Shown in pieces: positions 23,640 through 35,490 of a stretch of DNA of 64,000 nucleotides. A program made the position numbers and the translations under genes. Below the pieces are notes generated by a model, which worked only from the letters and a program-made list of their open reading frames with translations, was not told the DNA's origin and made no database searches. Source of the DNA: Culex pipiens pallens. Its lineage: Eukaryota; Arthropoda; Insecta; Diptera; Culicidae. Position 1 is the stretch's first letter. Each line of letters opens with the position of its first letter. Where the stretch lies: assembly GCF_016801865.2 (NCBI RefSeq), contig NC_068939.1:152960240-153024239 (forward strand), in the 5' to 3' direction.

Positions 23640-25060
23640 TCTTAATAAGCTTTGAAACGGTTACGGCTTTTGAACAATTTCCAGTAGAATAGCAGAATCG
23701 TAAATAAAATCACCGTCACCCTTTTCCTTGCCCAAAAGAGAACAAACATCATTTATCTCATATCTGATCAAGCTTAATCGCAACAAACCCCAAAATGCAG
23801 CTTCACTCGCGCAAGCACATCAGATAAATCTATTTTCACACACGAATCAACCTCAAACACACCATCTCACAACCACACGGCAAACCCAAGGAAAGACCAA
23901 CCAAAACAAGGCCAATTGAAAATGTTTGTTTTTTTTTTTTATTCGTCTGATTTGGAGGATTTCACTCAAATACACTCACACAGCCACTCGTACAATCCAA
24001 CCACACCCGTTCATATATGTTTGAGGTGGAATCGCCACGAAAAGTTTGCAATTTTGTGGAAATTTTCCCCACCACAAACTGTGGGGCAATTTTTGGGGGG
24101 TGGAACAAAACGAAACTCTCTATCGTGTGTGTTTGTTTTGGAAATTGTTGTGATTGATCGTAATATGGCAGGACTTTGATTCGAATCTACACTGAATAAT
24201 TGAGGTCAAAATTTCATGAACGTTTATTTCAAAAGCGTTTAAAACGTATGTAAAAAAACTATAACAAAGTTACCCAAAACCACAGTCTTTGTTCATATGT
24301 AGTGCACCGTCGTCGCGTGGCGGCCATCAAGGAAAACCTCCAGCCAACAACACCGTGTGCAGTCCAACTCCGAAGAAGGTGGCCGGAAAATTCCCCGAAA
24401 TGGATTGCTTGAGGAAATAGGTCATATTACCAATAAAGATAACTCAATTAATCTTTAAAAATACGGCTCGGGGCGAACAAACCCTCCCCACAAAAAGGGG
24501 GTGGTGGACTACCAAAACTATCGTGGCTTTGTGGGTGCTATCAATTCTCAAACCCCCTTCCAACCACAGCGGTCTTGGAAACAAAAAGGTACACCCGGAA
24601 AATGGATGGCCATGGGTTGGACGGCGGTGGGTTTCCATCGTGAAGAAAAGTGATTTATTTGGAGCGAGATATCGCTTATTTATTTGCTCGTTTCCGGCGA
24701 ACGGCACACACACACACGATGTACTAACTGATTTCTTTTTCTTTCTATTTGTCTCTATTTATTTCAGGTGAGTCGAGGAAATTGTCGAGATTGTCGCTTC
24801 GAGAAAATGAAATAATTGATCATCTTGGGAGGAGCGATGCACACGAATCTGTTGGTAAGGTTTTTTTTTAAGGAACCGGTTACGTGCCAAAGGATCTAAA
24901 AACGCTTCATCAGAAAAAAAAACGATTGCTAGTGATATCACATATCTTATTTTATCTTCTTCAGGATTACAACAGTCGATTAACAGTTCATTGCAAACCA
25001 ATTTTTTTGACAAGATGATTCTAGAAACAGTTATGTTGGAAGAATATGACAAGCTTTAAA
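23640..25060. other. Unique island, candidate intron of a + strand gene
   Basis: Mostly repeat-free. Near 24300-24450 a GC-rich segment (gtgcaccgtcgtcgcgtgg to gaaatag) is followed by caataaag and could be an old processed pseudogene tail; I cannot name it. The ratchet-like splice site at 24767/24768 is in this island. Confidence 0.4.
24722..24773 (+). promoter_or_regulatory. Candidate recursive-splicing (ratchet) site
   Basis: A perfect TACTAAC branch-point match at 24722-24728 is followed by an almost pure T/C tract and TTTCAG ending at 24767. GTGAGT, a strong 5' splice consensus, begins at 24768. A 3' splice site fused directly to a 5' splice site is the layout described for ratchet points in long Drosophila introns. 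A second donor (gtaagg) starts at 24855. The intervening 87 bases are open in one frame (ESRKLSRLSLREN...), so an ordinary or cryptic exon 24768-24854 is the alternative. No flanking + strand exon is firmly identified. Confidence 0.45.
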
Positions 25061-25079
25061 CTGTGCATATGAAATATGT

Positions 25080-25200
25080 TTTGCCTTCCACACTTTACTA
25101 AGGAAAGACAATAAAATTATTCGAGAAACGAACTTTTTAATTTGACCACCTAGACCCACCTTCACGTATAAATATCGAAACAGAATCAAGTTCACTATCA
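25080..25200 (+). repeat. Element D fragment
   Basis: ttttgccttccacactttac followed by agacccaccttcacgtata matches the end of element D near 55800-55900. Confidence 0.5.
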
Positions 25201-25261
25201 AAATTTAGAACCACTTTAGGGTTAAAAATTAGCAATTCATTACAAAATCGTCTAATTTCGA

Positions 25262-27200
25262 GAATTTTTATTTTTTGAATTTTTTGATTTGGCTAAAACT
25301 TTGTGGGGGCCTTTTCTATCACCAAAGAAGCCATTTTGTGTCATTGGTTCACCCATACAAATCTCCATGCTGTTTTGGCAGCTGTTGATACAAAAATGGT
25401 ACGTACACAGTTAAAAAAAATCGTGAAAATAGAAATCTGTAACTTAAAAAAAATGATTGATTTGGTGTCTTTTGCAAGGCATTGATGAGGCCTATTCAGA
25501 AAAAAAAGGTACGAGCAATTCCAGCTCAAATCAGGAATTTTTCTGGTACTTTTGTACCCGACTCTCTCCGATTTCAATGAAACTTTTTAGACATGTTATC
25601 CTAGGCCTATATAAGCCATTTTTGTGTATATGGAGCCAGTTGTACGCAAAAATGACATTTAAGAAGGGCGTAAGTTATTTAAATATTTTTGTAATTTGTA
25701 ATTTGAAATTACTGTACCTCGAAGCCGTTGCATCGTATCAAAAGTGGTCAAAGACAAACTTGTAGGAAATTGGACGTGCTTTCTGAAAAAATACACTGAA
25801 AGAAAAATACACGCCATTTCTATGAGATTTTTCAATTTTTAAGCTTAAAAGTTAAATTTTAAGGTGATGTCACGATTTTTTTTTCTTTCAAATTTGTTGA
25901 GAAATTAGCCTAAAGTGTTAAAAAAAGGCTCACGGAAAATGCAGGATGGTATGTCTCTCCTAAAAAAATACAAAGGTCATTTCCTAAAAATGTTTTTTTT
26001 TAAAGTGATCTGAAAGTAAAATTTTTCAAAAACCGACAGTGGGAATCGATTTCCCAGACAATTTTGCATAAAAGTCTTCATATTGACCATTGTCCTATGT
26101 CCAATCCTTGTAAAGATACAGCGGTTTTAAAAATAAAAATGTTGAAAAAATAGGGTTTTTGGTGATTTTTGGCAATTTTTATATGACAGACTTGATGTAT
26201 CAGTCTCGAAAATAGTTTTACCAAAAAGCCCGTCCAATTTCCCATAAGTTTGCCATTGACAGCATTTCAGTGCGATGTATGGGCTTACAGATATAGGCTT
26301 GATTACATTGCTCATAACTGAAAATAGTGTAGTTTTTTTTCAGTGTGGTAGAAACAGGGATAGTAAATAAGCTTATGTAAATATTAAAACGAGTCAAATT
26401 GAAAAGCTGTCAAAGGCAAACTTATGAGAGATTTGACGGGCTTTTCGGTAATAATATTTTCGAGACTGAAAAATCAAGACTATCATATAGAAATTGCCAA
26501 AAACCACCAAAAACCCAATTCTTTCAACATTTTTATTTTTAAAACCGCTGTGTCTTCACAAGGATTGGACATAGGACAATGATCAATATGGAGACTTTTA
26601 TGTAAAATTGTCTGGGAAATCGATTCCCACTGTCGGTTTTTGAAAATTTTTACGTTCAGAACACATAAAAAAAAACAGTTTTAGTAAATGATTTTTAATG
26701 ATTTTTTTGAGACCAACCATCCTGCATTTTTTGTGAGTCTTTTTGTTACATCTTAGGCTAATTCCTCAAAAAATATGAAAATCGTGACATCACCTTAAAA
26801 TTAAACTTTTAAACTAAAAAATTAAAAAAAAAATTCGGAAAATTCGTCCAATTTCCTACAAGTTTTTCTTTGACCACTTTTGATAAGATGCAACGGCTTC
26901 GAGGTACAGTAACTTTTAAATTACAGAATACAAAAATGTTTAAATAACATACACCCTTCTTAAATGTCAATTTCAGTACCATTGGCTCCATATACACAAA
27001 AATAACACATGTCTAAAAAGTTTCATTGAAATCGGAGAGAGTCGGGTACAAAAATACCAGAAAAAATCCTGATTTGAGATGGAATTGCTCGTACACCGAG
27101 AAGAAAATTAGGTAATTTTTTATTAACTTTTTTTCAAAAAAATTAAATTTCCCAAAAATTATATTTTTTTTTAATTTTTGAAATTTAATAAAACCACTTT
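25262..27200 (+). repeat. Copy of the GAGCAATTCTC family, split by the palindrome
   Basis: 25262-25508 (aactttgtgggggcc, ccaaagaagccattttgtgt) and 27095-27200 are the left and right parts of one older copy; compare 43430-43760. Confidence 0.6.
25513..27090. mobile_element. Palindromic element, 1578 bp, GAGCAATTCC ends
   Basis: Termini GAGCAATTCCAGCTC and the inverted GAGATGGAATTGCTC are flanked by GTAC on both sides (25509-25512 and 27091-27094). The arms are inverted copies about 780 bases long around a centre near 26300. The host sequence continues across the insert as it does in the uninterrupted relative near 43640-43680, supporting a 4-bp duplication. No coding capacity. Confidence 0.82.
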
Positions 27201-28070
27201 CTTGAAATTCACTAAAACCAAGTACACCAACGAGTAGAGCAACTTTTTGTGAACATTTCTGTTTATTTTCACTTTTACTAAAAGTTATTCTATTTGTTTT
27301 ACAAGCATTTAAAAAAATATTTCAAAAATACATTCTAATCAGTCGAGTGCATTGGGCCACGCCCATTTTTCTATTTTCAGCTTAGTTCTTTTTTTCTTCC
27401 AGCGCTCTTTTGGGTCTGCTTAGAGCTGCCAATGGTGATGAAATTTTAAGCGAACACTCACGAAAAGTAGCATTTATAGCGAAAGTTTCCTGGCAGCACT
27501 TGCTCACTCCAACAGGCGCTGCACCAGCATGTTGGTGGCCACCCTTTGTTCTTTATTTGCCTTCGCTTCTCGCTCGGTTTTCTTCAGCCTTCGATTGGAA
27601 TGTGTATTCAAAATTCAAACGTCAGAAGACTTAGCGCGTTTGTTTTTTGATGGTGCTTGCTAATTATTTACATTTTTTGGTATTATTTTCAAGTGAGCGA
27701 CTAACTAATGTGCAAAAGAACATGTTGCCGGTAGTTGGAAGCAATTGCATATCTTAAGCGCTTTGAAATCGTTAGCGCAAGTAAAAAAATTTTGATGGCG
27801 ACTTTCGTTAAGCAGTTAACCTTTGAGCTTGCGTGTGGATGTGTGTGCCACCAAAATGATGAGAAATGGTCTCGTAAAACAGAAATTATGATCAAAAGTG
27901 CATTAAAATTGATCTTTTTGGCCAGTAAATGGCATAAATTTGCGTGCTTACTCGAGGCGGTGCTGTTGCTGGTAAGTTTATAGCCTAAATAGTATTTTTG
28001 GAGCTTTAATCGAGCACCAAACTCTCCATATGACGAAGATAGGTGTTTGATAAGAAAGGGTATATTTCCC
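27200..28070. other. Mostly unique DNA, no confirmed gene
   Basis: Open frames of 82 and 143 codons overlap on opposite strands near 27.7-28.1 kb. A consensus donor (ctggtaagttt) occurs at 27970 without a convincing acceptor upstream. Confidence 0.35.
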
Positions 28071-28072
28071 CT

Positions 28073-28640
28073 ATATGTTTTAGAGAACAAAACTCCGCAT
28101 CTTTTAAGCCATTCAGAAGTATGGACCATCATTTTGCCAACTAATTATGAATTTTTTATGTAGTGATTTTTGTTAAAAAAATTAAATGTTGTACTTAATT
28201 TTTTTTATCGAATTTTTTGCGTAAAATTTGCAATCGAAAAATTCATTCCAATTTTATCGATAAATTGTGGTTTTTAGCGAAATATTTGTAGTTTCCATGA
28301 TTGTCCATCTTAAAAATATTGTTTTTCGAAAAGTTCAAAAAATGTCCTACAATTTCGTCTATGAAACATTGAAGATTGGACCACTGCTTGCTGAGATACA
28401 GCGGGAAAAGTAAAAGAAACAGGAAAATTGAAGTTTTTCAAGTCCCACCCAAACAACCCTAAGTTTTCTAATGTCAATATCTCAGCAACTAATGGTCCGA
28501 TTTTCAATGAAATATGGCAGAGAAATGAAGGGACCATCCATAAAACACGTGGACACTTTTTTGTAAATCTTTTTCTAATTTTCGCAAGTTTTTTTTGGCT
28601 TTTTGAAGAAACTATTGAAACAATCAGATCAGTTTAGGTC
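28073..28640 (+). repeat. Internal part of the GAGCAATTCTC family
   Basis: gttttagagaacaaaactcc, gaaacattgaagattggacc and tcccacccaaacaaccc match 43755-44250, so this is a fragment lacking the outer end. Confidence 0.6.
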
Positions 28641-28689
28641 TTGTTAACTTAACATAACATTTATACAGGACCTAAAACAAAAAAGTGGG

Positions 28690-30900
28690 ACTCTTACTGT
28701 TTTCTTTTCAGAGTTGTCATAACATAAGTTTCCGTAAAAAAGTCGAAGCAAAAAAATGTTCGCGTGTTGTGGATCCTTATCCCAGGGATATAAATCAGCA
28801 ACTGACAAAGTTCCCCATCACGATACTGGTCATTTTCCAGCCCAAATCCGGCCTCTAAATCTCTTTCACCCTTGCTCCCCGGCTTAGAGGAGGCTGATCC
28901 TAATGATCCGTGGTGTCACTTCGCAGCACTCTGATGCCTCCATGATCTGGCCCAGAGGAATTTGCCACAAACTGTTTGTGCTTCTGCCGCTGCTGATGAC
29001 GATAATGATAATAATAATGATAAATGCCCCAGCATAAACCGGCAAAATTTATGGAATTTTACTCGACGACGGCGCGGGGAAACCCGGCGGAAGTCAGTGA
29101 ATAATTCATTGCCGGGGAAAGCTTTTCCCGCGGCCGGGAGCTTTCATGCTGAGCTGATGGCGTTCGAGATCTAATTGATTGTTAAGATGCCAGTGTGTGT
29201 GCGATGCTCATTTTCCAACTTGGTCCCCAATACTAATCAGATGCCGGGATAAATTAAATCTTGATGTGTTTTCGTCTCGTCAGCGTAGAAGGATGAGGGG
29301 TGCGGAATTAATTAATTGAAAAATAATAAATGGGAAACTTTTGCCATTTAATTATCTCGGAGGGACATATGAGGGTGCATTGTGGGAGACAAAGCACGAG
29401 CAGGAGCTCAGACCATTGCCTTATAAAATTATTATCAATGCTGAAGATAGAAAGTTTCTTCAGCAAATTTGATATCAGTTCTTTGCCAAGAGTTGATGAA
29501 ACAGAGATAAATTAAATTGAGCTTCATATTTGAAGGCAAAGTGAATGCATCTTATTTATATTTATTTTTACTTTCCGTCCTAATGCCAAAGTTTCTATAC
29601 AAAAAAAAAGCAACTAGAACTTCAACAAATTTGAAGTATGAATTGCTATCGACATTCCACTCAAATAATGTTGCTTCTTCGAACCCAATCATCTTTCAAT
29701 AAAACGATGCTAATTACTTAGTCCTAGTAACAATCTTCTTCTTTGCTGTAGCATTTCTGGAGCAACTTCACCTCCAACGCTAAATAATTCTGCGTAATTC
29801 CTCCTTTTTTTGCTCCAAATCAATCACGTAACCGTAGAACGTGGTATTTCTGGACATTAGTCAACACTCAACTTGACGTTACTCCAGTGAAGTGTTTCTA
29901 TTTAGGGTCTCACCATTCCACGAAGCCCTCAAGCAGCCATTGACGCATCAATCCACGGTGGTGGTCGATGGAGAGAACAAATCTATCACGTTTCATTTGC
30001 GAGAAGTGAGAATTAAGTTTCACTTTCGCCACCTGGACAACCCACGGGAAGAACACCCACTGATAGGTAGGGTAGAACTACCTATTGTGTCTTGTAGGGA
30101 TTCCTGGTCTAAGGAAGACCCCAGTAGCCGACCATAGCCGACACATTTACCCTACCAATAAGATGAAGTGATGAAGCAATTTGCGTGTCTTCCCTTTGCG
30201 GTATATCGCACCGTTGTTTCTCATTGTGTTTCAAGACTAGACCGCAGTGGAAGTCCTTCAGCCAGCGAGGAAAACACTTATCAGGTACTCGCGTCGTTCC
30301 TCAGGGCATCAACGTGCTCGATTGGCTTCGTCTACACTAAGTACGAAGAAAAGACCTTGAACCGTTGACACCCACCCATTGGGCTGGCTCTCGAGAAGGC
30401 TCTATCGAAAAGTTCGTGCTAGCAAAATTGCTTCCAACTCAACTCGACGAAGGTCGAGAATCCTGGTCGAGATCCCATTTAATTAATCGCATTACCTCGG
30501 GACCAGGGTGATATGTCGAAGGGCATTGAGCTTCTCGTTTTCTTATACCTTGCGCCGAGAGATTGAAGAGAGATGTCCTCGGGGGTAATTCCATTTGGGG
30601 AAATAGAGGCGAAGAGGGAGGGACGGAAAGACATTGCTTTCTTTCATCCACGCTCTTAATTAAAAGCTGATGGGGAAAAAGTACTCGTCGGGATATGAGA
30701 GCACTTCTGCTGATGGAGTCGCCCGCTGGAATGTCTTTGAATAACTTTGTCAAGGAGAGTTTGATTGGTTCTATCGATTGGGGCGGAGGGATTACCCGGT
30801 CTCAAGGAGGCAAGTCTTTGGAGAGTGAATTAGGGCGGGACAAATTCAATGATTAGTTTTTTGGACAATTTCAGAAATGGTTCTTTCTCATATGACAGCA
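28690..30900. other. Unique GC-rich region holding the exon candidate
   Basis: The longest repeat-poor stretch outside the P450s. Apart from 29906-30066 no segment has convincing splice sites with an open frame. It contains ordinary short runs such as ATGATAATAATA. Suitable as intronic or regulatory DNA. Confidence 0.4.
29906..30066 (+). CDS. Possible internal exon, carbonic-anhydrase-related protein-like
   Basis: A 161-base open segment lies between a plausible acceptor (tatttag, ending 29905) and donor (gtaggg, from 30067); it carries 53 whole codons plus a split codon at each end. The translation includes ITFHLREVRIKFHF, then REEHPLIG. The pattern of alternating strand residues, HF and then (G/S)EH..(L)xG resembles the core of alpha-carbonic anhydrases and their inactive relatives (CARP VIII/X/XI), in which the first zinc-binding histidines are replaced. 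I made that comparison from memory, not by a search. It lies in unique, GC-richer DNA on the same strand as the ratchet-like site 5 kb upstream. I could not find neighbouring exons, so a decayed exon or a chance open frame is possible. Confidence 0.3.
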
Positions 30901-31077
30901 TACCTACGGGTCATTCCGTGTCAAACGGGTACACTTTTGGACTCGACCTTCACCGTTTTAGACCAAACTTGGCGGGAACGTTCATCTATCGATAGTTAAC
31001 AGAAATCTCAAGTTTGGTGCCGATTGGACCATCCCTCTTTCTGTGGCACCGCCCTCTTTTTTGAATCAAATATAATC

Positions 31078-32356
31078 AAAAAAACCCGATTTAATCCCAC
31101 CTGGGGTGAGATAGAGCCTTTCTTACTAAAGAATATAACAATTGTAGAACTTTTTTCAATTCATAACATCGACTTTGTTTATTTATAACGTCAGCACAAA
31201 AGAAAGTCTTATGATGAAAGCAATGTATTATAAATGATATGATTTCCAAAAGAAATAAAAAACGCAATTTTCACCAAAAGAATATTTTCAATCGTACAAT
31301 ATGATTGTAAGTTTGTAATCAAACCAGCGTTTATGACAAACGCGATCATAGCAAGCTTCCCATGCGCCAGTAACAACGCACACCGCGGTTTTGGTTTTTT
31401 AGCTTCGGTACGAGCCCTTTTTTGTGTTGGTATTGTCCGTTTCTTTCAAAGGTACACGCCGCGCGGCATTTCAGAATGTGCCGCAGACATTGTTGCCAGC
31501 GATTTTTTGCACTTTTGGTGCAATAAAAAACATACCCGGCAACAATGCCATGCAATTCGAAGAAGAAGATCAACAAAAACAAAACGCGCAGTATGGGATT
31601 TGACAGCGCGCATTTGCCGAAAGTGCGGCGCGTCGTTTCGAGGCTGGTATGCCGCGTGTCTTTTACGGAAATACGCGCAATATTTTGTTTCATCGTTCCA
31701 GCGCACCAAGTCAAGCAAAACCGAGGTATAAGTGCCGCACGGTGCAGGGAAGCTCTTCTTCTACGAAAGTGACAGAGTCAGAGATAGCTAATTTTAACAC
31801 CCGCACCACTACACACTCAATCGCGAGAACCTTAGGTAGAAAGCCATTGGCGTCGCCAGCGTTGAAAACTTTGAAAACGATATAAACGATGAAAAGCATA
31901 GAAAGCTCCTATTGGAATCCAATGAACCCTGTTAAATAAACTTACGAAAATGAAGTCTACATTTAGGCGATTTTAGGAGCGCACGGGAAACAAATTGATT
32001 GTAGCCGGATGAATGTCCTATGTCACAAAAGTTTTTGCATAAACATTGGACAGTTATGCAAAAACGGACAGGGCAAAAGAAACCGAAAAGCTACGATATC
32101 TTACATGTTGTAGAAAACATCGGTAGACAAGCTACTACAAAACGAGTATAAGTCGAGCCAAAAAATATATGCGCCAGCATTCTCGCGCCAGTATTCGAAG
32201 CTCAACTTGACAACTTGGCGACGAAGCGTCGAAAATCGATGCAGTGTGATTTTTTGACGATTTTTCCGATTAAAATTCATGCTGAATCGACATATTTACG
32301 AAGATAGAAATGACGTCTTGGCTTAAAGTAAAACCTATACCTTTCTTTAGTAAGAA
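31078..32356 (+). repeat. Dispersed repeat family C, copy 2
   Basis: Starts aacccgatttaatcccacc, ends cctttctttagtaagaaagg. Its GC-rich middle (31330-31900) is open in several frames on both strands at once, a sign of composition rather than coding. Immediately upstream, 30908-31077 holds another repeat-like segment (tcattccgtgtcaaacggg). Confidence 0.6.
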
Positions 32357-32945
32357 AGGCAAAAAGTAAATCGTTCTAAAAATTGATCGGGATTGCCGAT
32401 AGATGTCAAATTTGTTTCAGATGCTCACTCATGGTCTGTACTATGAATGTAGGAAGAAATTTCGAATAGAATCAGAAATGAAAAATGTTGGCGAAGGTCA
32501 CCAGGTGGGCTTTTACCTTTTTTTAGGGATTTTTTTTCTTATGGTAGGTTAATCAAATGGCTCTAACTCCAGAACCATAAAATGAATCTGGATGAAAATT
32601 TGGCAGGTTGTAGAGCTCGAAAAATGCAATTTTTGAGACGAATAAAAGATATGAAAATGAAAGAATTTTACCATATTTTCATTTGAAAACTGTGTATTTT
32701 GTTGAAAAGTCTGGCCGCATCCGAAAACAGATGAATATTTCGAAATTTGCGCGGCAACTCGCCCAGGTTCAGCACACTAGCTTTCTTCTGCATTCAGAAT
32801 AATCGAAATCGGATATAAGGGAGCTGAGACCGACGAGACACAAAATTTTGCAAAATTTTACCACATACGAACATCACTCGACCTCCACGGAATTTATTTT
32901 CTCAAAATTCGAGGATTGGAGATAGACGAGTTCTGTCAAGATGAA

Positions 32946-33095
32946 TCGATAGAGCGTCGAAAATCGATGCAGTGTGATTTTTTGACGATTTTTCCGATTA
33001 AAATTCATGCTGAATCGACATAATTACGAAGATGGAAATGACGTCCAGCCTTAAAGTAAAACCTATACCTTTCTTTAGTAAGAAAGGCAAAACTT
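32946..33095 (+). repeat. Second copy of the family C right end
   Basis: About 150 bases (agcgtcgaaaatcgatgcag to agtaagaaaggcaaaa) repeat 32225-32355 almost perfectly. Between them (32357-32945) lies AT-rich repeat-like DNA. Confidence 0.75.
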
Positions 33096-33179
33096 GTATA
33101 AAATCATTTAAGTTTAAAAAATAAAAGTTAAAGCACTCACATATTTTTTTAAAAAGCTGCAGCTTCACTTAATTTAATT

Positions 33180-33959
33180 CAGGAAATTCCCTTTACCAAT
33201 TAGTCAAGAGCTTACTTATCACCCGGCAGTTTCATCACACTAAACAAGATTAACGTAATTATTCCTGCTGGATGGTAAGTGAAAATGTTAATAGCTTCCA
33301 GGGGAGAACCACAAATTGCTTTCATCCAACACTTCCTTCACGTGTTGGAACGTTTTTCCTCCTTTCCCCTGTAGGCGGTGGGAAAATTTCACCCCCACGC
33401 TTGAAAGTACTAATTTATTGCATTTTTATACAGGACCCCCCCCCCCCCCTCGTCCCTGGTTGGTTTGGTGGGGCTCCACATAATTTGCTCTCAAATTACT
33501 ACAGGCACTTTGGGATGATATTGAAATTGACCGTGAAATATGATTTTAGTCTGCCTCGACGCCCACCCTTGAAAAGTGCTGAATTTGGCATATATTTGTT
33601 CCCCCTCTTTGCCTTAAATGTATGTGTGTTTGTTAATCGACTGAGTACCCCCAGAATGGGCAATTTGTCGGAGCTAGATTTTTCGTTACATAGCCGGGGG
33701 GAGGCCCGTGACCATAGGCCAAGTCGTGGCCAAACCACCATCGACGACGACGTGGAAAGAGGCTCGTAAATTAATATTTTATTACCGAACCAAAGCTGGC
33801 TTTAATCTGTGCGGTGCGGCTTCCAAGCGCGATAAGCGTCTCTAAATAGGCGCAAAAAAGGCAGGAATCGAATTTTCGGAGTTTTGGGTTCAGCGCCGTT
33901 CGGACCCCCTCCGATGATGGCCAGGGGCCAAAAAGCTATGCCAGAGGCCTGACAGACCG
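33180..33959. other. Unique island with a poly-C run
   Basis: Holds a homopolymer of about 14 C at 33435-33449 and a 165-codon frame without recognisable domains. A donor-like ggatggtaagtg is at 33267-33278. Confidence 0.4.
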
Positions 33960-33967
33960 ATGGTCAT

Positions 33968-34671
33968 TAGCGTGGCTCACGGATATATGAAAAAGACAAA
34001 AGTGTTCAATTTCGAACGCCTCAACCGGAATTTTGTAGCAATATGGCCCCAAAACATAGCCAGAAATTTTGAGCGCATTTGGTTAAGGTTTAGAACTTCC
34101 ACCATTGACCTGAAGTTATAAAGAAATTTCAATAAATTTAATTTATTTATTTTCAACTTTTTAACTCTTCTTCGAGTATATTTTCCTATGCCCTATGAAT
34201 TTTTCTCAAAGTAGTGGTTTCTTATAGGTTTCGATCCGGGGAACAACTTTGTAGAACATCACAAAGCGCTAGGAATTAATCCCGGAAAGATACAGGCAAA
34301 TTTTTAGAGCACGTTAAAAAAAAATCCTAGCTCCAAAAAATATCCTGTATCTTTTCAGGATCAATTCCTAGCGCTTTGCGATGTTCTACAAAGTTGTTCC
34401 CCGGATCAAAACCTATAAGAAACTTGTGAATAAGAAAATTTGATTGGGTTTTGGGAAACTTTATCTAAGAAGAGGTTAAAAGTGAAAATTTCCCATAGTA
34501 AATCTTTAAAAGTTCCATACTAACTTCAGGTCAATGGTGGAAGTACTAAACCTTAACCAAATGCGCTCAAAGTTTCAGGTTATGTTCTGGGGCCATATTG
34601 CTACAAAAATCCGGTCGAGGCGTTTGGAATTGAACACTTTTGTCTTTTTCATATATCCGTGAGCCACGCTA
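33968..34671. mobile_element. Fold-back hAT-type MITE, 704 bp
   Basis: Ends TAGCGTGGCTCACGG and the inverted CCGTGAGCCACGCTA, flanked by the 8-bp duplication ATGGTCAT (33960-33967 and 34672-34679). The two halves are inverted copies along nearly their full length (atatgaaaaagacaaaagtg at both ends), meeting near 34320. No coding content. Confidence 0.9.
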
Positions 34672-34679
34672 ATGGTCAT

Positions 34680-35250
34680 TGGCGGGGCTCGCTGGCTGGC
34701 TCTTGCATTAATCGGTCGTTAAATTATTTGGCGCTAGACTGTGGTGATTTTGAGCGTTATCAGATTAATTAGGAAGGTTTTTAAAACAAGCAATACATCC
34801 TTCAAAACGTATGCCATGTTGTATTGGTGACGAAGGGGTGGTAAAACCCCTTCAATTCTTGAACATTCGAAAAAATATATTTTACAATAATTTGCAGCCT
34901 GAAATGGTGATGATTTAGAAATCTTGATACAAACCATTCCAGTAGGAAAATATTACAGAAATATATTGAAATCCTATCAATGTCACCCCGATTTACGGTA
35001 CTGGGGTAAGCCACACAAGGTCCATGCAGTATTTTTGGAAAAATATGAATAGTTGATTCCTGTTAAATTACAAAATGCACTTTTTTCAACATTTTATCGC
35101 CATCCTGTATTTATAAATTCTAAATCATTTTAGCGTTGTTAAGATGTCATACTTAAGCTCGACAATCAAAAATAAGAAAACGAAAAAAACTTGTTTTTTT
35201 GTTGGTTCGAAAATTCGTTTATTAAAATCAATGGGTACGTGTGGGACCTT
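34680..35250. repeat. Mixed DNA with a fragment of the GGTAATTCTC palindrome family
   Basis: 34829-34930 (gacgaaggggtggtaaaacc, then tttgcagcctgaaatggtga) matches the arm near 10420-10510. The rest is AT-rich with no feature. Confidence 0.5.
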
Positions 35251-35254
35251 AAAC

Positions 35255-35455
35255 CAAATCGAATGTTTTACCAAAATCAGTTGAGCCAGTTCTGAGAAAA
35301 CTGAATGACATTATTGGTCACATACACACACACATACATTTGTTCAGTTTTTAATTCTGAGAGATAGGTATACTATACATAAAGGTGGATCCGCAAGCTT
35401 TTTTGTGAAAAGTTCAATTTGAAACCTGATTATAGCCTTGTTAAAATCAGATTTA
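35255..35455 (-). repeat. Element D fragment
   Basis: ttgagccagttctgagaaaa, a CA-rich run (acacacacacatac) and attctgagagataggtatac follow the order seen at 22830-23030. Confidence 0.5.
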
Positions 35456-35490
35456 AAGCCTTCATACTTTATTTTCACTTAGGTTGCTTC

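Noticed and set aside
24301..24450. Processed pseudogene of a ribosomal-type protein ending in AATAAAG
   Set aside because: The segment has a gene-like look (RRRVAAIKENLQ) but no frame is consistent and I cannot name a parent; mentioned only under the island.
31333..31885. Cluster of overlapping frames up to 132 codons
   Set aside because: Five frames are open on both strands at once in a GC-rich part of a dispersed repeat; composition, not coding.
33272..33769. 165-codon open frame on +
   Set aside because: No domain, crosses a poly-C run, has a competing frame on the other strand; its first codons overlap a donor-like site.
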